Shown piece after piece: positions 21,900 through 35,763 of a stretch of 64,000 nt of DNA (position 1 is the stretch's first letter; every line of letters begins with the position of its first letter). Source of the DNA: Astropecten irregularis (Eukaryota > Echinodermata > Asteroidea > Paxillosida > Astropectinidae); the NCBI GenBank assembly GCA_963971285.1, contig OZ020257.1, positions 13,220,602 to 13,284,601 on the forward strand, in the 5' to 3' direction. The notes under the pieces were generated by a model. It did no database searches. It saw only the letters and a program-made list of their open reading frames with translations, and was not told the DNA's origin. The translations under genes and the position numbers were made by a program.

Positions 21900-24030
21900 A
21901 TGCCGTCGGAACGGTTTATACACTGTGAAATAGAATTTTCCTGTGGAGACAACCTTTTGTATTAATATGCATTCACTTGCACTTATCAATTATCATGTAT
22001 GGAAAAATTGCTCTTTTTTTTACAAATAAATAAACTACAAACTATAAATTGAGATAAAAGTGCAAGCACATGCTCTAATTCATCATGAACAAAATGTCAT
22101 AAATTGCATAAACTTTTCTCGGTGTCTTTTTTCCCTGCATTTGATACACATCTTCTGAATTGACCGGATCAATCTGGGGCAATTACCATGAAATTACGTG
22201 GAGGAAATTATCCAAATTTTGAGTGGCTTGCGTGTGTGTGGGCGCCCGGCCGCCCCGTGTTTGCTTTTTGCATGTCCAGTGGCAAATATCACGCTATAAA
22301 TCACCTTTATTATACTAGCTCCGTAACAGAACACCCAGACCACTCAATTAATTGCGTTATGCTTGCCTATCAGAAGCTCGGTAATCACATTACCTTCAGT
22401 ATCCATCAGTCTTAGAGAGGCTCAAGTAAAATGCAGTTAGACACATGTGTGTGTGCTTTGCCATCTGACGTGAACGGTGTCATATGTGCTCTTTTCCCCC
22501 CTTTCTACATCCCTTGGCGGCGGCCAGCACGGTTACAGTACCTCCTGGCCCTGTCATGATGCGGACTTTCTGAGACGGATGTGAAATGATGCGGGCTGGC
22601 AAGTGTGCATGCAGTCGCTGGCTGGCATGCAAAATGTCAGGGCTGAAGAGCCTGTCCTGGGTATAAACACTTAAACAGGTTCTCTATTTTTAAGAATGGG
22701 AGTTTTGGAAGATATGTTCTCATTCATTGTCAAACTGTTTGTCAGTGTGTTGGCCTATCAGTTACTTAGCTGTAACAGAGATGTCAGTGTAGAGATGTTT
22801 TAAGGGAGTCTGCGTTGAGAAATTGGATGAAGGCGCACAAATTTACATGTACTTGTACATGTACTTCTCCACAAATTTTTCATTGTTCGTGATATAAATA
22901 TTTATGTACAGGCAGGTACACTGTACATTTACATGTAGGTGTGCATACCTGTGTACCTTCAAAGTTTTTATATTCAAATTTATACTTATTTACATAATGT
23001 ACATGTACATACATGTACACGTACACATGATGTACACGACTACACGTGTACTTTTTAACGTGTATATTGTGTACAATGGTAATTATAAGGTCCTTATCAT
23101 ACTTTCTTAAAACTGGAAGGTTAAACACACATCCTTATCTACATGTATCAGGCCTTTTCCTGAGTTAAGTATTCACTGACTGACTTTCATGTACATTGTA
23201 CATGTATGAACTGTACATGCAGCCATACAGGTCTGCTACGTATTGCTACAGTACATGTACATGTGTACTTGTGTACAGTATTCGTGAATTTGGTAGACTT
23301 TGTGCCTAATGCATTTGGCCACCAGTGATTAGAATAGGTCTAAATGCGTTAATAATTTTGGCTGCAGTTTTGTGATTGTACAGTAAATGATTAATATCTC
23401 ATCAGATTGTGAAAAAGAAGAATTTCTAATAGTCCTATAAAAAAAAAGGTGAAATCCCATGTGCAGACATGAAATTTATGGCAGATTACAGATTCTTCTA
23501 TAATTTTACGAATTCACAGATGTACATGTATGTACTATAAAGAGGTACGTGTATACTGTACATGTACGCGTATCTCTGTTGCGACATCTGCTTCCCCACC
23601 TGTGATCCAAACAATTTAAGTAGTTGAGCAATTGTACGTATTTCTCGGATAGAACAAATAAAAGTCACTGGATGCTACCATCTGTTTGTGATGTAATCTG
23701 ATCATCCCTACTGAATTATTTTTTTCCTTTTTTTAAACAAACATCTACGTACAGTGTATGCCATGTACATGTACTGTACATGTACACTGTATGTCACACA
23801 TGTAAATTATGTATTCATTGTTTTTTGACACCTTACGTTTGGAATATAGTTACAATACCTAATTTTTTGAAATAAAAATAAGACATTTGTGTTCATTTGT
23901 GTAGAACCACAGATGAACACGTGTCCTCAAGTATGTACATACATACAGACATGTACTGTACAATAGTACTTGTGTAACACACAGAACCCATGATACCTCA
24001 TTTGAGAGTTTTGACTTACAGTACACCAAA
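21900..24030. other. Intron stretch, simple repeats only
   Basis: No gene was recognised. GTACATGTAC-type tracts occur at 22845-23050 and 23755-23790. Confidence 0.5.
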
Positions 24031-24405
24031 TTAAAGGTAGTATCATACTTTGGTTTTTGTCAAAGAAGTACAGATTCATGGGCAAAAATATCAAGGACGA
24101 TACAGACACAGTCATCTGTGAAAATTTCAGTCCCATGCGGTGCCCACTTTTTGAGAAAATCATGAAAAACGGCCACAGTATTTCTTAAGTCTTTTCTCTT
24201 TTATTTTTGATCTTCTAAAAGATCAAAAAGATTTTCGGTCGTTGTTTTACTAATTTCTGGATAAATACACCATGTTTCAGGCGGACAAATTTTAACAGTA
24301 GGTTTCTACCAGCATCATCTTCATACCCTGAAAGTCATACGTAAATCTGTGAACATTTCTGTTTTGGTCTCTTACCAAAGTACATGATACTACATGTACC
24401 TTTAA
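24031..24405. mobile_element. TTAA-type MITE, family A copy 4 (full length)
   Basis: TTAAAGGTAGTATCATACTT at the left and CATGATACTACATGTACCTTTAA at the right; the right TIR has a 5-bp insertion (CATGT). Confidence 0.88.
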
Positions 24406-24549
24406 GCAAAGAAATAACCCTAACCCTGGCCTCTGTACAGGTCTACCGGTACATGCACATGACCTACAGTGTACAGTGTACATATGTACATAACACGTGA
24501 CATGCAAGATTTGCTTAATTACTACACGTATTCCAGTCTCCACAGGTGA

Positions 24550-24670
24550 AACTGGATCATAAACTACACATTACATGTACCTCCTACACAACCCACAGTG
24601 TGATTGTGGTATTCAGGATACCACACTTTACCACAGACAAAAACCTGTGTGTGGTTAATAACTGTGAGTT
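24550..24670. repeat. Dispersed repeat, CCACACTT/ACCACAG family copy 2
   Basis: It matches 5890-6005: CTGGATCATAAACTACACAT, AGGATACCACACTTTACCAC and CCTGTGTGTGGTTAA. Confidence 0.65.
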
Positions 24671-25545
24671 TAAACACACTTCAGTTTCCAATAGCACACT
24701 TGACAGTGATTTGGTTCGCTTTTAGGCAATCCTCACTGTTTTCAGTTTGTTGCTGTTGTTGATGTCCTGAATGAACCGTAATACAATGTTGTCTGTACTC
24801 CGTACTGCTGTTTTCCTGAGATATAATAAACTAACCTTTGCAATGAAATGAAACTCAGGGACAGTAGCTTAAAATGCACTTCAATCTTTATTAGTTTTTC
24901 AGACCTGCTATAGGATGGGTGAAGCGAAAAGGTGGAACGTGCATGTAATCGGAGAAGTCTCAGTACAGGTTCACAGACCTCATGCCTTGTCCGACAATTT
25001 TGCGCCGTATTGTACTTTTGCATCGGTCCCTCCCCGCAGTCTCTTTCCTCGCCCACACTCTGTTCCGTTCTTCAGTTTTAGAAGCTAAATTGATTGGCCT
25101 GCCCATTGGCCATTATACGGTTGTCATGGCGATGCCGTGTTATTGCAAGTAATGTGTCAGTGTTGCTAAGGCTGTCAATAATAGCGAAAGAGAGAGAAAG
25201 GAAAGCCATTTGCGGTGGTGACGATCGTTTTGGCAGTAATTTCAACCGTTCGGGCAGACACTCTGTCTAATGTTCGGTGCCTGGATCCTTGTTTTTTTTT
25301 TTCTCGCTCTTCTTTCTGCTCAGCTGTTTGGTTTAAGTCTCGAGGTACTGTACGTCAGTGCAAAGCACTATGGCGGCAGTGAAAACAATCCATACCGTGA
25401 ACTCAGTCATCTTATGTACATCATCAAATGAATTTTAAGTAAACACGTCTCCATGTATGAAACTTGGTATAGCCTACAATTCTCACATGCAAGATTAAAA
25501 CTTTCTGAATCCTTCTACATGAATGTGTAAGTACATTGTAATTTA

Positions 25546-25582
25546 TTTCTTAACTGCTTACAATTTGTAAGCAGTTAAGAAA
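25546..25582. repeat. 37-bp hairpin
   Basis: TTTCTTAACTGCTTACAA is inverted perfectly around one central T. Confidence 0.92.
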
Positions 25583-25714
25583 TGTAATTCTCATTTTATT
25601 GCCAAAATGGAGTACAGACTTAACTATTTAAAGACCGCACTATTTTTGTTAAAAAGGTACAGTACAGGATTGGTAACATTATAAATGTTCACAGATTTCC
25701 AATCCCCTCCATCC

Positions 25715-25990
25715 AGGGCCCAATTTCATGGAATCCGTTACGGCCTGTTTTTGTGCTTACGGGCACCGCTACGCATGAAATCTTTTTCATGGAATCCATA
25801 AGCAAGACAATTTCTAGGGTAATCAGTGATTAAGCGCTGTCATTATGCATTCTGCAAAAATTCCTTGCTTACCGTTACCAAAAAGGAAACTCTCCCGTGA
25901 AACATGCTAACCCTAAGCAAAACGAATCTGCTACCGTAAGCGAAGAATTTTTGCTATTAAACGGTAATGGATTCCATGAAATTGGGCCTA
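25715..25990. mobile_element. AGGGCCCAATTTCATGG MITE
   Basis: The left GGGCCCAATTTCATGGAATC and right inverted GGCCCAATTTCATGGAATCC bound ~275 bp. Internal copies of TTCATGGAATCCAT and CTTACGG give further symmetry. Confidence 0.85.
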
Positions 25991-25999
25991 GATCTTGTC

Positions 26000-27735
26000 C
26001 CCGAGCTATGCAACAGTCGCCTCCTCACATGCCTCGTGGGTCTCCAGTGACATACTCAAGACAACATCATCATCAACATCATTGTCCTCATCATCCATTC
26101 CAAGCCGTTATGGTTTGGTCCCCTCTCATCTCCGAAAGAATTGAAGCAAGCAGACAGCTGCCGTGATTAATGTTGCTAGGGGTTGGTATGATCCTCCCGT
26201 TAAAAATCCTCCTTCCCGTTTTCGCAGGTCGTCAAGAGTCCTCGACCGGTTTTTTTATTTATCGGGGCAGGATCTGAGGTTGTGGGATCATCGTATTTTA
26301 TTCTTCTGCTCGGCTCGGCGACGGCAAATTCTTGAGAAAGTTTTCACGCTGGCAAAAGAGTGAAGGAAGACATTGAGTGATGAAGTGTCGGAGTGAATTA
26401 ACAAGCTGAGCGTCTTGATTCAATCTGACGTCAATTTCACGTGATTGATGTTATATTTACCAATTAACCACACATTTTTCGCACGTTGCACACGTATGTT
26501 GTGTATACTAAGTAATCAAGGTACATGTATGTATGCATTCCAGTCACGGTGAAAAAAACGTGGCACGTTTTGGTCAAAGAGAAATGATGCATTTAACTCC
26601 AGTCTCCATATATGGTGTTTTTTGTTTTAGAATTAGTGCTTCGCAAAATTGGGTAATTTCAAATCAGGTATATTGCAAAAAAAAATCAGGTTAAAACAGT
26701 TAACCTATGGAATCACATGCAACATGCGTGACATGTGCGATTTACAGTATGGTAGTCTATTTCAATGTGATTGTCACTTTCGGACAGCCTTTTACAATGT
26801 TATTTTTTTGTATCAACACATTTTTGTACACATTTGTTTCTTTTAGATCCAGCATGTGAAAAGCGTGTTTCTACTTGCCAAAATAGACAAAATAACCGAC
26901 TGAAATTCTACAATTTACACTTTTTGCGTTGAGCATGAGGCAAATGTTCGTCCCTTTTTTTTGTTTTCAGTTTCAGCTTACTGTTAGTGAAAAATTGTAA
27001 CCGGATAATTAAATTCGGATACAAATCCCAGCACTAATGTACAAACATTTTGTCATTTTGGTAAGAAACTTCAGTAATACTGTACAGTATGCTTTTCGAA
27101 ACTTGACCCAAATGCCAGATGTGCAATGCATTTTCCAAGCAAGAATTAAAAAAACCAACATTGAAATCACTTAAAACATGTTGTGAGATGCTCATCTACA
27201 TTACCATGCCCTTTTAAACAGATAGTGAATTGATAACTTTGCCAGCAGGTCTCTCGTATACATAAGTGTCTCATTTCTTTTTTGAAATTCCCAGTTGGTA
27301 GCCAGTAGGTGTTATTCTTTATCACACTGCCCCTGCTCTATCCGTACGTCTCAAAAGAACAAGACCCGTGCTGTGATCTCATCCATCCTTCATATTCAGC
27401 TCTGAGCGCCGATGCGCTGCTGAGCGAGCCATCATCTGGGCAGCATCCACAAAGCGAATGAACCGGCCGATGGAAAAAATAAAGAAAGAAGAAATTATAA
27501 TTTTCTGCCCCCGACACAGGGGTGAGATTGTTTTCAAGAGGTTTTTTTTCTTCAGTTATCGGACTGCGAGGGTGATAATGAGCAATTTCAGATGCATGGA
27601 AACTGATTGTTCTGTTCTTCCCTTCGTTCTCGTCTTGGTTAGTATTAAACCACAGTGATCTGGTGTTGTTGGTTTAGCGTGCCAGGCTGATTTCAAGAAT
27701 CCTAATCGTAGTCGGTAAAAAATGCTTGGAGTTAC
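26000..27735. other. Intron stretch, mostly unique
   Basis: Moderately GC-rich patches (26030-26360, 27340-27470) stand out against AT-rich DNA, but no exon or element is recognised. They are candidates for conserved non-coding DNA only. Confidence 0.4.
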
Positions 27736-27785
27736 TGTAGGAGGGCCTGACGCGTTTCAATCCTAGCAGGACCTTTTTCGTAGTC
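27736..27785 (+). repeat. GGAGGGCCTGACGCGTTTCA repeat, copy
   Basis: The same word plus ATCCTAGCAGGACCTTT recurs at 30985-31028, 44612-44655 and as a hairpin at 60364-60428. Confidence 0.7.
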
Positions 27786-27984
27786 GGTACTAAGCATACA
27801 CTGGAATAACACTGTACAACACTTTCAATGCCTCTGAGCATTTTGCTGGTTTTGCTTAAAGTGCAACATGTTGGCCTACACGTACAGGTACGGTGTACAG
27901 TACATGTACTGGTACAAAGATGCATTCTGTATGAATTATTATTAGCAAACTACAGTATATGGAAATCGTTAAGCATAGGAGATA

Positions 27985-28107
27985 ATGTATAAGTGCCACT
28001 CAGAGACGTGAATTACATATACATTATTATACATATTATACATATATATATATTATGTAATATATACACATGTATGTAATTCACGTCTCTGAGTGGCACT
28101 TATACAT
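27985..28107. mobile_element. 123-bp hairpin with perfect 35-bp arms
   Basis: Arms 27985-28019 and 28073-28107 are exact complements (ATGTATAAGTGCCACTCAGA...). The 53-nt loop is almost pure A/T. It is a young MITE or hairpin. Confidence 0.93.
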
Positions 28108-28317
28108 AATATGTACGTCATCATTTTTGTGCTTTACACATATAATCTACTTGCATCTTGCATGTTTGTGTAGACGTCATGAACTGTACATTTAAATGAT
28201 GAGTTCCCATATGATTTACATACGCCGATGTAATGTATGATAAAATACAACCTTTCTTTGAAACATAAGTGTATGCTTTGATATAGGCACAACATGTATT
28301 CTTATATCAGACTCCAA

Positions 28318-28490
28318 GAGTCGATTTCACGAAGCCCTACCATCAATCATATACTGTACATGTAACTCGAGATACGAAGGATAACCCATCGTATTCTACA
28401 TGTACATGTACAGTACGTAGGACTGCAATAAGTCCTACGATTGATAGTACATGTAAGTTACGATGAGTTTGATGAAATCAACCCCTGCAT
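28318..28490. mobile_element. TCGATTTCACGAAGCCCTAC-type MITE
   Basis: The left GTCGATTTCACGAAGCCCTA and right GATGAGTTTGATGAAATCAAC are inverted imperfectly. The interior has ATCGTA/TACGAT symmetry, and related sequence lies at 60052-60180. Confidence 0.6.
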
Positions 28491-30915
28491 ACAGTGTACA
28501 TGTACATGTGTGTGTACATCACTACTGTTCAACTTCAACATGAACTGCTCAATGCACAATCCTACATGTACTGGGAACTATGGAACAACATGTACATGTA
28601 CATGTGTACAGCATTACATGTATGCACCGTGTTACATTTGTACATATGCAACTCTAGTCAGATTTACAGTGTAGATGTACAGTACACTACAACACAGACA
28701 GAGGAATTCTTCTTCTACATGTATTACTTCTTCTTCAAATTCTTTAAAAGAAGAAAAACAAAATCAAGTGACTGAAGCGCTGTGCATTTCCCTACAGGCA
28801 TGACAGGGAACCAGTTCGTTCAACCGAGCTGCCCGCCTGCCTTTAAGCTTTGCCAACGTGATGTCACGTCGCATCATCAGCAATCCTGCATTCTCCCGTA
28901 CACGTTCAGTATACGGCTGGTTGGTCGGCTGTCTCTGCATTTCCCTCGTCTCTAATGAGCGGCATTGATTGGCCAGTGATATCCGGCCCGTCTTTAATTG
29001 AGAAGCTGCCGTGCTCTCTCTCCCTCTCCCGTAGGCCGTCATTATTCCCCGACTATTACAGACTTAGTTTTCGCCGCTGGCCAGCGCCGGGCCGACAATC
29101 CCCCGAGCTCGTACTATTGTAGTGGAGTAGTCCTCCTTGATTATGGATACCTCAAGCCAGTAGGGGGCATGCAGGCTTTTTTTTTCTTTCCCCATTTTCC
29201 TCGAAAACAAAAATGCAACACTACTAAAAGGGAAGTGCGGGCTGATTATGATGATTAAAGAGACCTCGCTTGTCAAGTTTAGGCCAATTTGTGACAGTAA
29301 CGAGTGGATTTAGATTTTAAATTTGCTGAGAGGAAGGACAACTTACGAGCTTTCATTTGATAAATTGGCTTTTACTGAGAAAGTCAAGGATTAGCGGCAG
29401 CGATTTGAAACAAAAAATTGAAAGGCTTGCATAACCTTTTAATCGGGGAATTTGAATGAAGTCTGCCATTGCTTTAATACTGCATGAATCATAATGTCTA
29501 ACTTTTCGGATGTCAGATGAGTAGTTCGTTGCATAAATTTGTTTTTGATACACAAACATACAGAACCTACAGCCTTCATACAATTTGTGCATTTGAGAAG
29601 AATTGATTTTTGATCTAAATAGGCAGTGTATTTTTCTTAAAGATGAACGTGGAGATGGAGAAAGAGTTAGAATTTTCAGTCTAGAACCTTTTCAATTGGC
29701 AAAAAGGACATGCTAGTTTATAGATATGGCGCTTTAATTGTTCACATATAAAAACAAAGTTAATTAATACATGTAGACGCTCAGGATAATATGCAGGTTT
29801 TGAAACTGTAACTAAAAAGGGCTTCAAGTTAGTCTTATGTTTTTAGTCCATAATGTAATTAAAATTGGACTAACTTGTGCCATGTCTGAACGCTCTCTTG
29901 GGTTTTAGTTAGGATGGCAGAACTTTGAATAGATATTGTGCATGTTGTCAGCAAGCATTAATTGCACCGAATATTTAGTTCATCCACGAACTTCATAATA
30001 TGGCATTAAAATAATCATCCTTTGTTTTTGTTTTTTTTCTGAAAGAATGATGGAAGAAGTGAAAGTTGGTGTCATTCATGACAGGAAATTTACAAATTAC
30101 ATAAAAACTGTAAAATGTAAATCTAAATATGGAAGACAGATTCTAACAATAGACTGTACAATGAAAATGAGGAAAAACAGGAACCAACAATAGCATCCTT
30201 GCAGGATTACAAAACAAGCAAACTTAATCACTGTCTAGTTACTCTCCTTCAGTGTATAATGACGGCAGACCAATAAAAAAAACTATAGGCTCAAAACAAA
30301 AAGCAATTACAAAATAAGCTAAAATTAGAAAAAGATAAAAACAAGTGCCAACATGTTTGGGCTCCAAAACAAGTCTATGAATTCCTGAAATTTACCCTCC
30401 CCCCCCCCTTTTAGATATTCCCTTATTGTTATGCCCACCTGCCCAAGTCAACAACAAGCAGATAGGACGTTGTTCCGACGAAGGGACTTTGGGAGGAAGA
30501 CCTGCCCGGCCGCCAACCAACGGAAATGAAGCTTGAAGCTTATAAGACCACTGTAGCCTCCTGCAGCTTAGGGCAGACAGTACATGGCCTGCTCATCACA
30601 CGCTTTCGCTCCATCCCTTGCTCGTCCGAAAATGTAATAATAGAATGCCAAAATAGACTCTATCTCTTTGTCTTGTTCCGGAGATCTAATCATGGTGATT
30701 TGAAGAGCATGTCATGTCGGCAGTGATTTTTTCACGGAATCAAACTGCTGAGCCGAGCTGATGTATATTTCATAAACAGATGTACTGTACATGGATGACG
30801 GATTTCTGTTGTCTTTGTTTTCAAGATTGTTTTTTTTTTTTTTTACGAGGGTGTCAGTACTAAAACTGTCATGTTTTTGAACCACTTGAAGTATTTAAGT
30901 ACTGGAGTAGAACAA
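28490..30915. other. Intron stretch, no element or gene recognised
   Basis: Mostly unique DNA. A GC-richer block at 28780-29260 has no coding signature that I trust. Confidence 0.45.
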
Positions 30916-30916
30916 T

Positions 30917-31030
30917 ATAAGGAATAAAACTGCTGCAAACTGCTCATCAGCCACAAACGGACCTGAAATTTATAAAATGCTTGGCGTTAGGAGGGCCTGA
31001 CTCATTTCGATCCTAGCAGGGTCTTTAAGG
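30917..31030. repeat. GCTGCAAACTGCTCATCAGC repeat with GGAGGGCCTGAC module
   Basis: ACTGCTGCAAACTGCTCATC followed by GACCTGAAATT and the GGAGGGCCTGAC word. The same arrangement in reverse is at 60338-60505, and fragments are at 1785-1830 and 59988-60033. Confidence 0.7.
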
Positions 31031-31032
31031 CA

Positions 31033-31123
31033 TAAGCCCTGTCCGCACTGGACTTAAAATGGGTAAAGTACCCAGCGTCTCGGTTACTTTGCCCAAAAAA
31101 AGTCCAGTGCGGACAGGGCTTTA
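31033..31123. mobile_element. 91-bp foldback with 22-bp arms
   Basis: AAGCCCTGTCCGCACTGGAC then TT is exactly inverted at the other end, leaving a ~45-nt loop with secondary GGGTAAAGTACCC symmetry. Confidence 0.88.
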
Positions 31124-31172
31124 GTGAAACCAAGGATTCCTCAAAAGCATCCTTAAGGCGCCTGTGCATGTA

Positions 31173-31420
31173 ACTCGAAAGCCTGATAAAACCTTAATGG
31201 ACAGATGGTGAGAAGAAGATGCACAGCTTTTAGATGTGGGAGGAAAAATCCAGAGTAATATTTTGGGTAAGACCTGCGGGATGAGGTACATGTACATGTA
31301 CATGCAGGGACTGAAAACCTGATCCACTTGTGGAGTATGGACTGAGCTGGACTTGAACTCGGGCCACCAGAGGTGAACGCCTTCAAAATAACCCTGCAAT
31401 GCCCTAGTTGTCAAGTGGGC
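31173..31420 (-). repeat. tRNA-derived SINE, copy 1
   Basis: Read on the minus strand it has a tRNA-like head with B box GAGTTCAAGTCC and a body ending GGTTTTATCAGGCTTTCGAG. The same body occurs at 58713-58927. Confidence 0.8.
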
Positions 31421-32445
31421 TGAAAGCAGTAGACCCCTGTTGGAAATTTTAACATACATGTGTTGAGAGTGGTGACCGTTTTAAAACGTTTTCTGTGTTG
31501 ATGTTTGAGTAAATGTAGCTCATATAGCATGATTGACCCAAGTTGATTGTATTTGGAAGAGTTGACACACTCAGACCATCGATGACCCATGTGTACTAAA
31601 CCAAAAGGTACATAGTATACATGTAGTTTGAAAAGGCCTTCTGTTGATAGTGTGTCTCCCATCTAGATTAATGCACTATTGATTTCATTCATCCCCATGT
31701 GTGTTGGTAAATAAACAACCCTGATTAGGGACTGTGATTTCCATTCTTGTCTTGCATTTGCACTTGCTAACAACAGAGAGCTACATGTACATGTACATGT
31801 AACATCATCAATTGTTGCAATGAGGTAATTAAAAGCCTGTCTCTTGTTATACCCTGGGCATTCCAATTTCCAAATAAAGAATTCTAGAGCTGCTAATCCT
31901 TTTCTTTGTGTAGTAAGTCTAATTCGATCGTAAAACCATAGCAGTTTATTGGCAATGCCATACATGTTACACTGTACATGTACAATAACACACTGTACAT
32001 GTACATGTAGGGCCTACATGTACATAAATGCATAAAATGTAAATGGTACCATGTACATGTAAGCCTACTCATAATTTATGACTTAAATTTTTGCAAGGGG
32101 GGCTGAATTGAAACTTAATAAGCTTTGGCCAGCTTACTCAAAACATGTAGGAAGGAAATTCTCCATGCTCAGAATCAGGATTTTAAGTCTGTGAGACTTC
32201 TTCAAACTGTCAATTTTGATTTTGTGACCCGTTTTATTTTTTTATGAATTGTGCTTCATGTTATTGTGACCTGTTTTTATGAATTGTGCTTTGTGTTTGT
32301 GTGAGTTACATGTATTGATGCTGCATGGGCATTTGGCGCACATCTGGATTTCATCTTTCCACAGTCTTCATACTATATCTTGTAATTTGTGTATCATGAG
32401 CAATGGGACTACAGTAAGTGACTAGGATGCAGTATGTGCTTTGAT

Positions 32446-32810
32446 TTAAAGGTAGTATCATACTTTGGTAGCATACCAAAACAGAAATCTTCACAGATTT
32501 ACGTTTAACTTACAGGGTATAAAGATGGCGATGGTAAAAACATACCGTTAAAATGTTTCTACCTGAAATGGTGTATTTATCCAGAAAAGTGTAAAATCAG
32601 TGACCAAAATTATTTTTGATCTTTTAAAGATAAAAAATATAAGAGAAAAGACTTAAGAAATACTGTGGCTGTTTTTCACTGTTTTCTTAAAAAGTGGGCA
32701 CCGTATGGGACTGCAATTTTCACAGCAGGCTGTTACTGTATCGTCCTTGATATTTTTGCCCATGAATCTGTATTTCTTTGACAAAAACCAAAGTATGATA
32801 CTACCTTTAA
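32446..32810. mobile_element. TTAA-type MITE, family A copy 5 (intact TIRs)
   Basis: TTAAAGGTAGTATCATACTT then TGGT is exactly inverted at the right end; 365 bp in all. This is the best-preserved reference copy. Confidence 0.93.
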
Positions 32811-33087
32811 AGATGTCTTGAATTCTTCAGTCTTCCATCTTGAATTGACCGGAGTACTTCATTTTGTAGACTTTACTCATTTTTTTTTTAGATCACTCCT
32901 ACATATGGCACAATCAAATATTAAGAAAAATAATCATAGCTTTTTCATCTGGAACCCATGATGCATTCATGATCAAATATGCATGAAATAGTCATGCACC
33001 AGAATTCTGTTCGTGTTTTCACTTGAGCAGTTTTCAAGTACATGCTCTTCAAACCTCTGGCTTTTGTGATCGGAGCAAATGCTTTAA

Positions 33088-33449
33088 TTAAAGGGATTGG
33101 TAAGACAAAACACACTTCAAGATCACAGATTCACATAACACTTACACAGTATAATGGTGATGATAGGAGAAAACATCCCATGCAATGTTTTTGTCTGAAA
33201 TGCCATATTCGTTGAGAAATAATTGAAACTATTTTCCGATTGGAATAAATCGCTTCGAAGTGTTTTATTATGAACGCTTAATATCGTTGAAATGTGTTAA
33301 CAGGTTTTCACTATTTTCTCGTGACCCAGATGGCTGATTGACCTCAAACTTCTACAGGTTTGTCAGTTAAGGTATATGATGGATTACATAATGTGCTTTC
33401 ACTGTCAGCAACGGTTTTGTCACAAAAACCAGTTCTGTACCATCCCTTT
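33088..33449. mobile_element. TTAA-type MITE, family C (362 bp)
   Basis: TTAAAGGGATTGGTAAGACA at the left and CAGTTCTGTACCATCCCTTTAA at the right. Internal segments match 1081-1375 and 25655-25700. Confidence 0.75.
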
Positions 33450-35763
33450 AAGAAGCTCCATACATGATACAGTTTGTTTTGATGATGAAACATATGGAAC
33501 TCTTTTTGTGATAGATGTTTTAGAGATGGATGTTTTGATGTTTTGATGTTTTGCTATATGATTTTGTGATTTCTTTTCAAAATATATTGTACGTGTACAC
33601 GTATGCACATTGTAAGTAGTACTAGTAACTACTAGTACGTCAGACCTGTACATTTTACACTGGATACTATTGACAGTGTAAAACTAGCCTACCACATGGT
33701 GTGTACATGTATATCCTTCCAATCAGCCTGTTTACCTCTGGGACATGGGAGCCCAGCTGAAGACTGAAAACGCTTCAGGGATGGACATGGCTTCCAGTGC
33801 TGTTTCTTCATATTGTATGTCCCAACTTGTAGCAGTCAGTCAGTATATTTGCATACTGGCAAACTGTTTCATTCCATTGGGACACTGCTGTTCTTTTCAG
33901 GTCAACCTGGCATAAATACATTTTGTACTTTTTGCGCCAGTGTTATCATACAGTACAGTGCAGGTATAGGGTGTTATATGATATGCATACATGTATGATC
34001 TATAGGACGTTTGACCACTGTGACAACTTTATTATAATTTTCTTTGCCTGAGCACTGTACGTGTACTGTACTACCAGTATATGAAATTGTTGTTATTCTT
34101 ACGTGCACTCAGATTTGTGAAGTGCAGTGTTTATCCTGCAAACTGTTTTTGGAAATACATAACACAGTATCTGATTTGTGCATTGTTTTAGTTTGTTTGT
34201 GTACTGTGCAGTACATGTAGGCCTATATGTACTGTACAGTGTATTTGAACAGTTTTTAATGTAAGCATACAACATAGTTCAAACAGTGTTTTAAATTCGC
34301 TAAAACCAAAGTTTTATCTCAATCAGTTTTAACAATTTATGTCTGAACGCTCTAAAACAGTTTAATATTTAAAACTGATCTTTTCTTATCCACTGCTAAA
34401 AACCCTCAGTTGAAACTGTTCGGGAGGAGGGTTTAGCACTTAAATTAATGTTCTTGTTTAAGTTGTTTTATGAAATGTTTATTTTCTGCACACAGATCAA
34501 TCCGTGCACGTTTTATACTTAAACTGACCCGTATGTGGTCAGGGCACTTTGTGACCTCTTACAAACGAAAATAAAACCGATCGGTTTTAAATGCAAACAG
34601 TAAAACGCTGTATGAATGCAACATCGTTTTATCTTTCTTTACAACAGTTGCCGGGCCGTTTTTAACTCAATTGGTTTTAAATAAAAGGCTGTCTGAATGT
34701 ACCCATACTGTACATTACATGTACATACATGCATACTGTGCATGTACTGCACTATGTTCAGCGAAACTTTAGCCCAGGGCTGTCTGTACCCAACGTGCGT
34801 TTGTCAATGTGTAACTCATGTAAGTAACGGCAAGTTTTGCCTCAGTAAGCAATTTGATAAAAGGACTACATGGGGATATTTTGTCGCCTGTCAGTTCTTA
34901 TACATAAATCTTCGCCCTCGAATTCACAAGCTTCACTGATGCACAAGGGTGTAATTTCGAAAACAAGTTGACATGTCGGCGCTGGAATGCATGCATTTGT
35001 ACATGTACATTCATACTCGTGCAGTCCGGAACCCAGCTAGGCTGCCGCGCAACACGGCCTGGGCATACAAATCTCGTTTGATTCTCGAATCAAATTTGCC
35101 ATGAGTGAGAGAGTTTGGGTAATCTAATGTGCGGCCCAGTGTACGGTATAATGCGTGCATGAAATTAGAGCCATCAAACGCGAGATGACGTCAGTCATGG
35201 ACTAGCAGTGGCTCCTTGTTGTAGAGGGTTTCTCGGGTGTCTCTCTACCCTCTTAATAAACGGCTTAAAGACGGCCGTTTTTTTTTTGTGCCGTAATGAA
35301 TGCATCTGTCCGTCAAAAGGGAAGATGATATTCACAGGATCCGTTGGATCTGTACCACACCGGGAATTTTTTTTCCCGTCGTTATTAAATGTGATGCTTT
35401 ATTGTAAAAGTTGATTTTCTTTTAACCTGTTCTGGACTTCACTTGCGGTCATAGTGAAATGAATGCCAAGATATGAGTATTATTTTCCCCGCAGAAATGG
35501 CCAGGTTTTTTTCCCTCCGTCAGAATCTGTATTGTGATAAGTGTCAAATAGATGGATTGATCCGTAGATTGCTGCTAATTCATTCGCTAATCCGTCCCCT
35601 AGGGAGCGATATTCAGCTGGCTGGACGAGACAGCAACTCAGTGTGTGTATATGTCAGCCCATGTTATTGTGGGTTGTGATGTGGTGGTCACATTACAAGC
35701 CAAACAGTAAAACACAGTGAGATTAAATGAGAAAATCCGGTATATATCACAAAATTGGCCTCT
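33450..35763. other. Intron stretch, no element or gene recognised
   Basis: Unique AT-rich DNA with scattered GTACATGTA tracts. An expected SNX27 exon was not found here. Confidence 0.45.

Noticed and set aside
26000-29260. SNX27 second exon candidates in GC-richer patches
   Set aside because: No frame encodes the expected PDZ or PX continuation.
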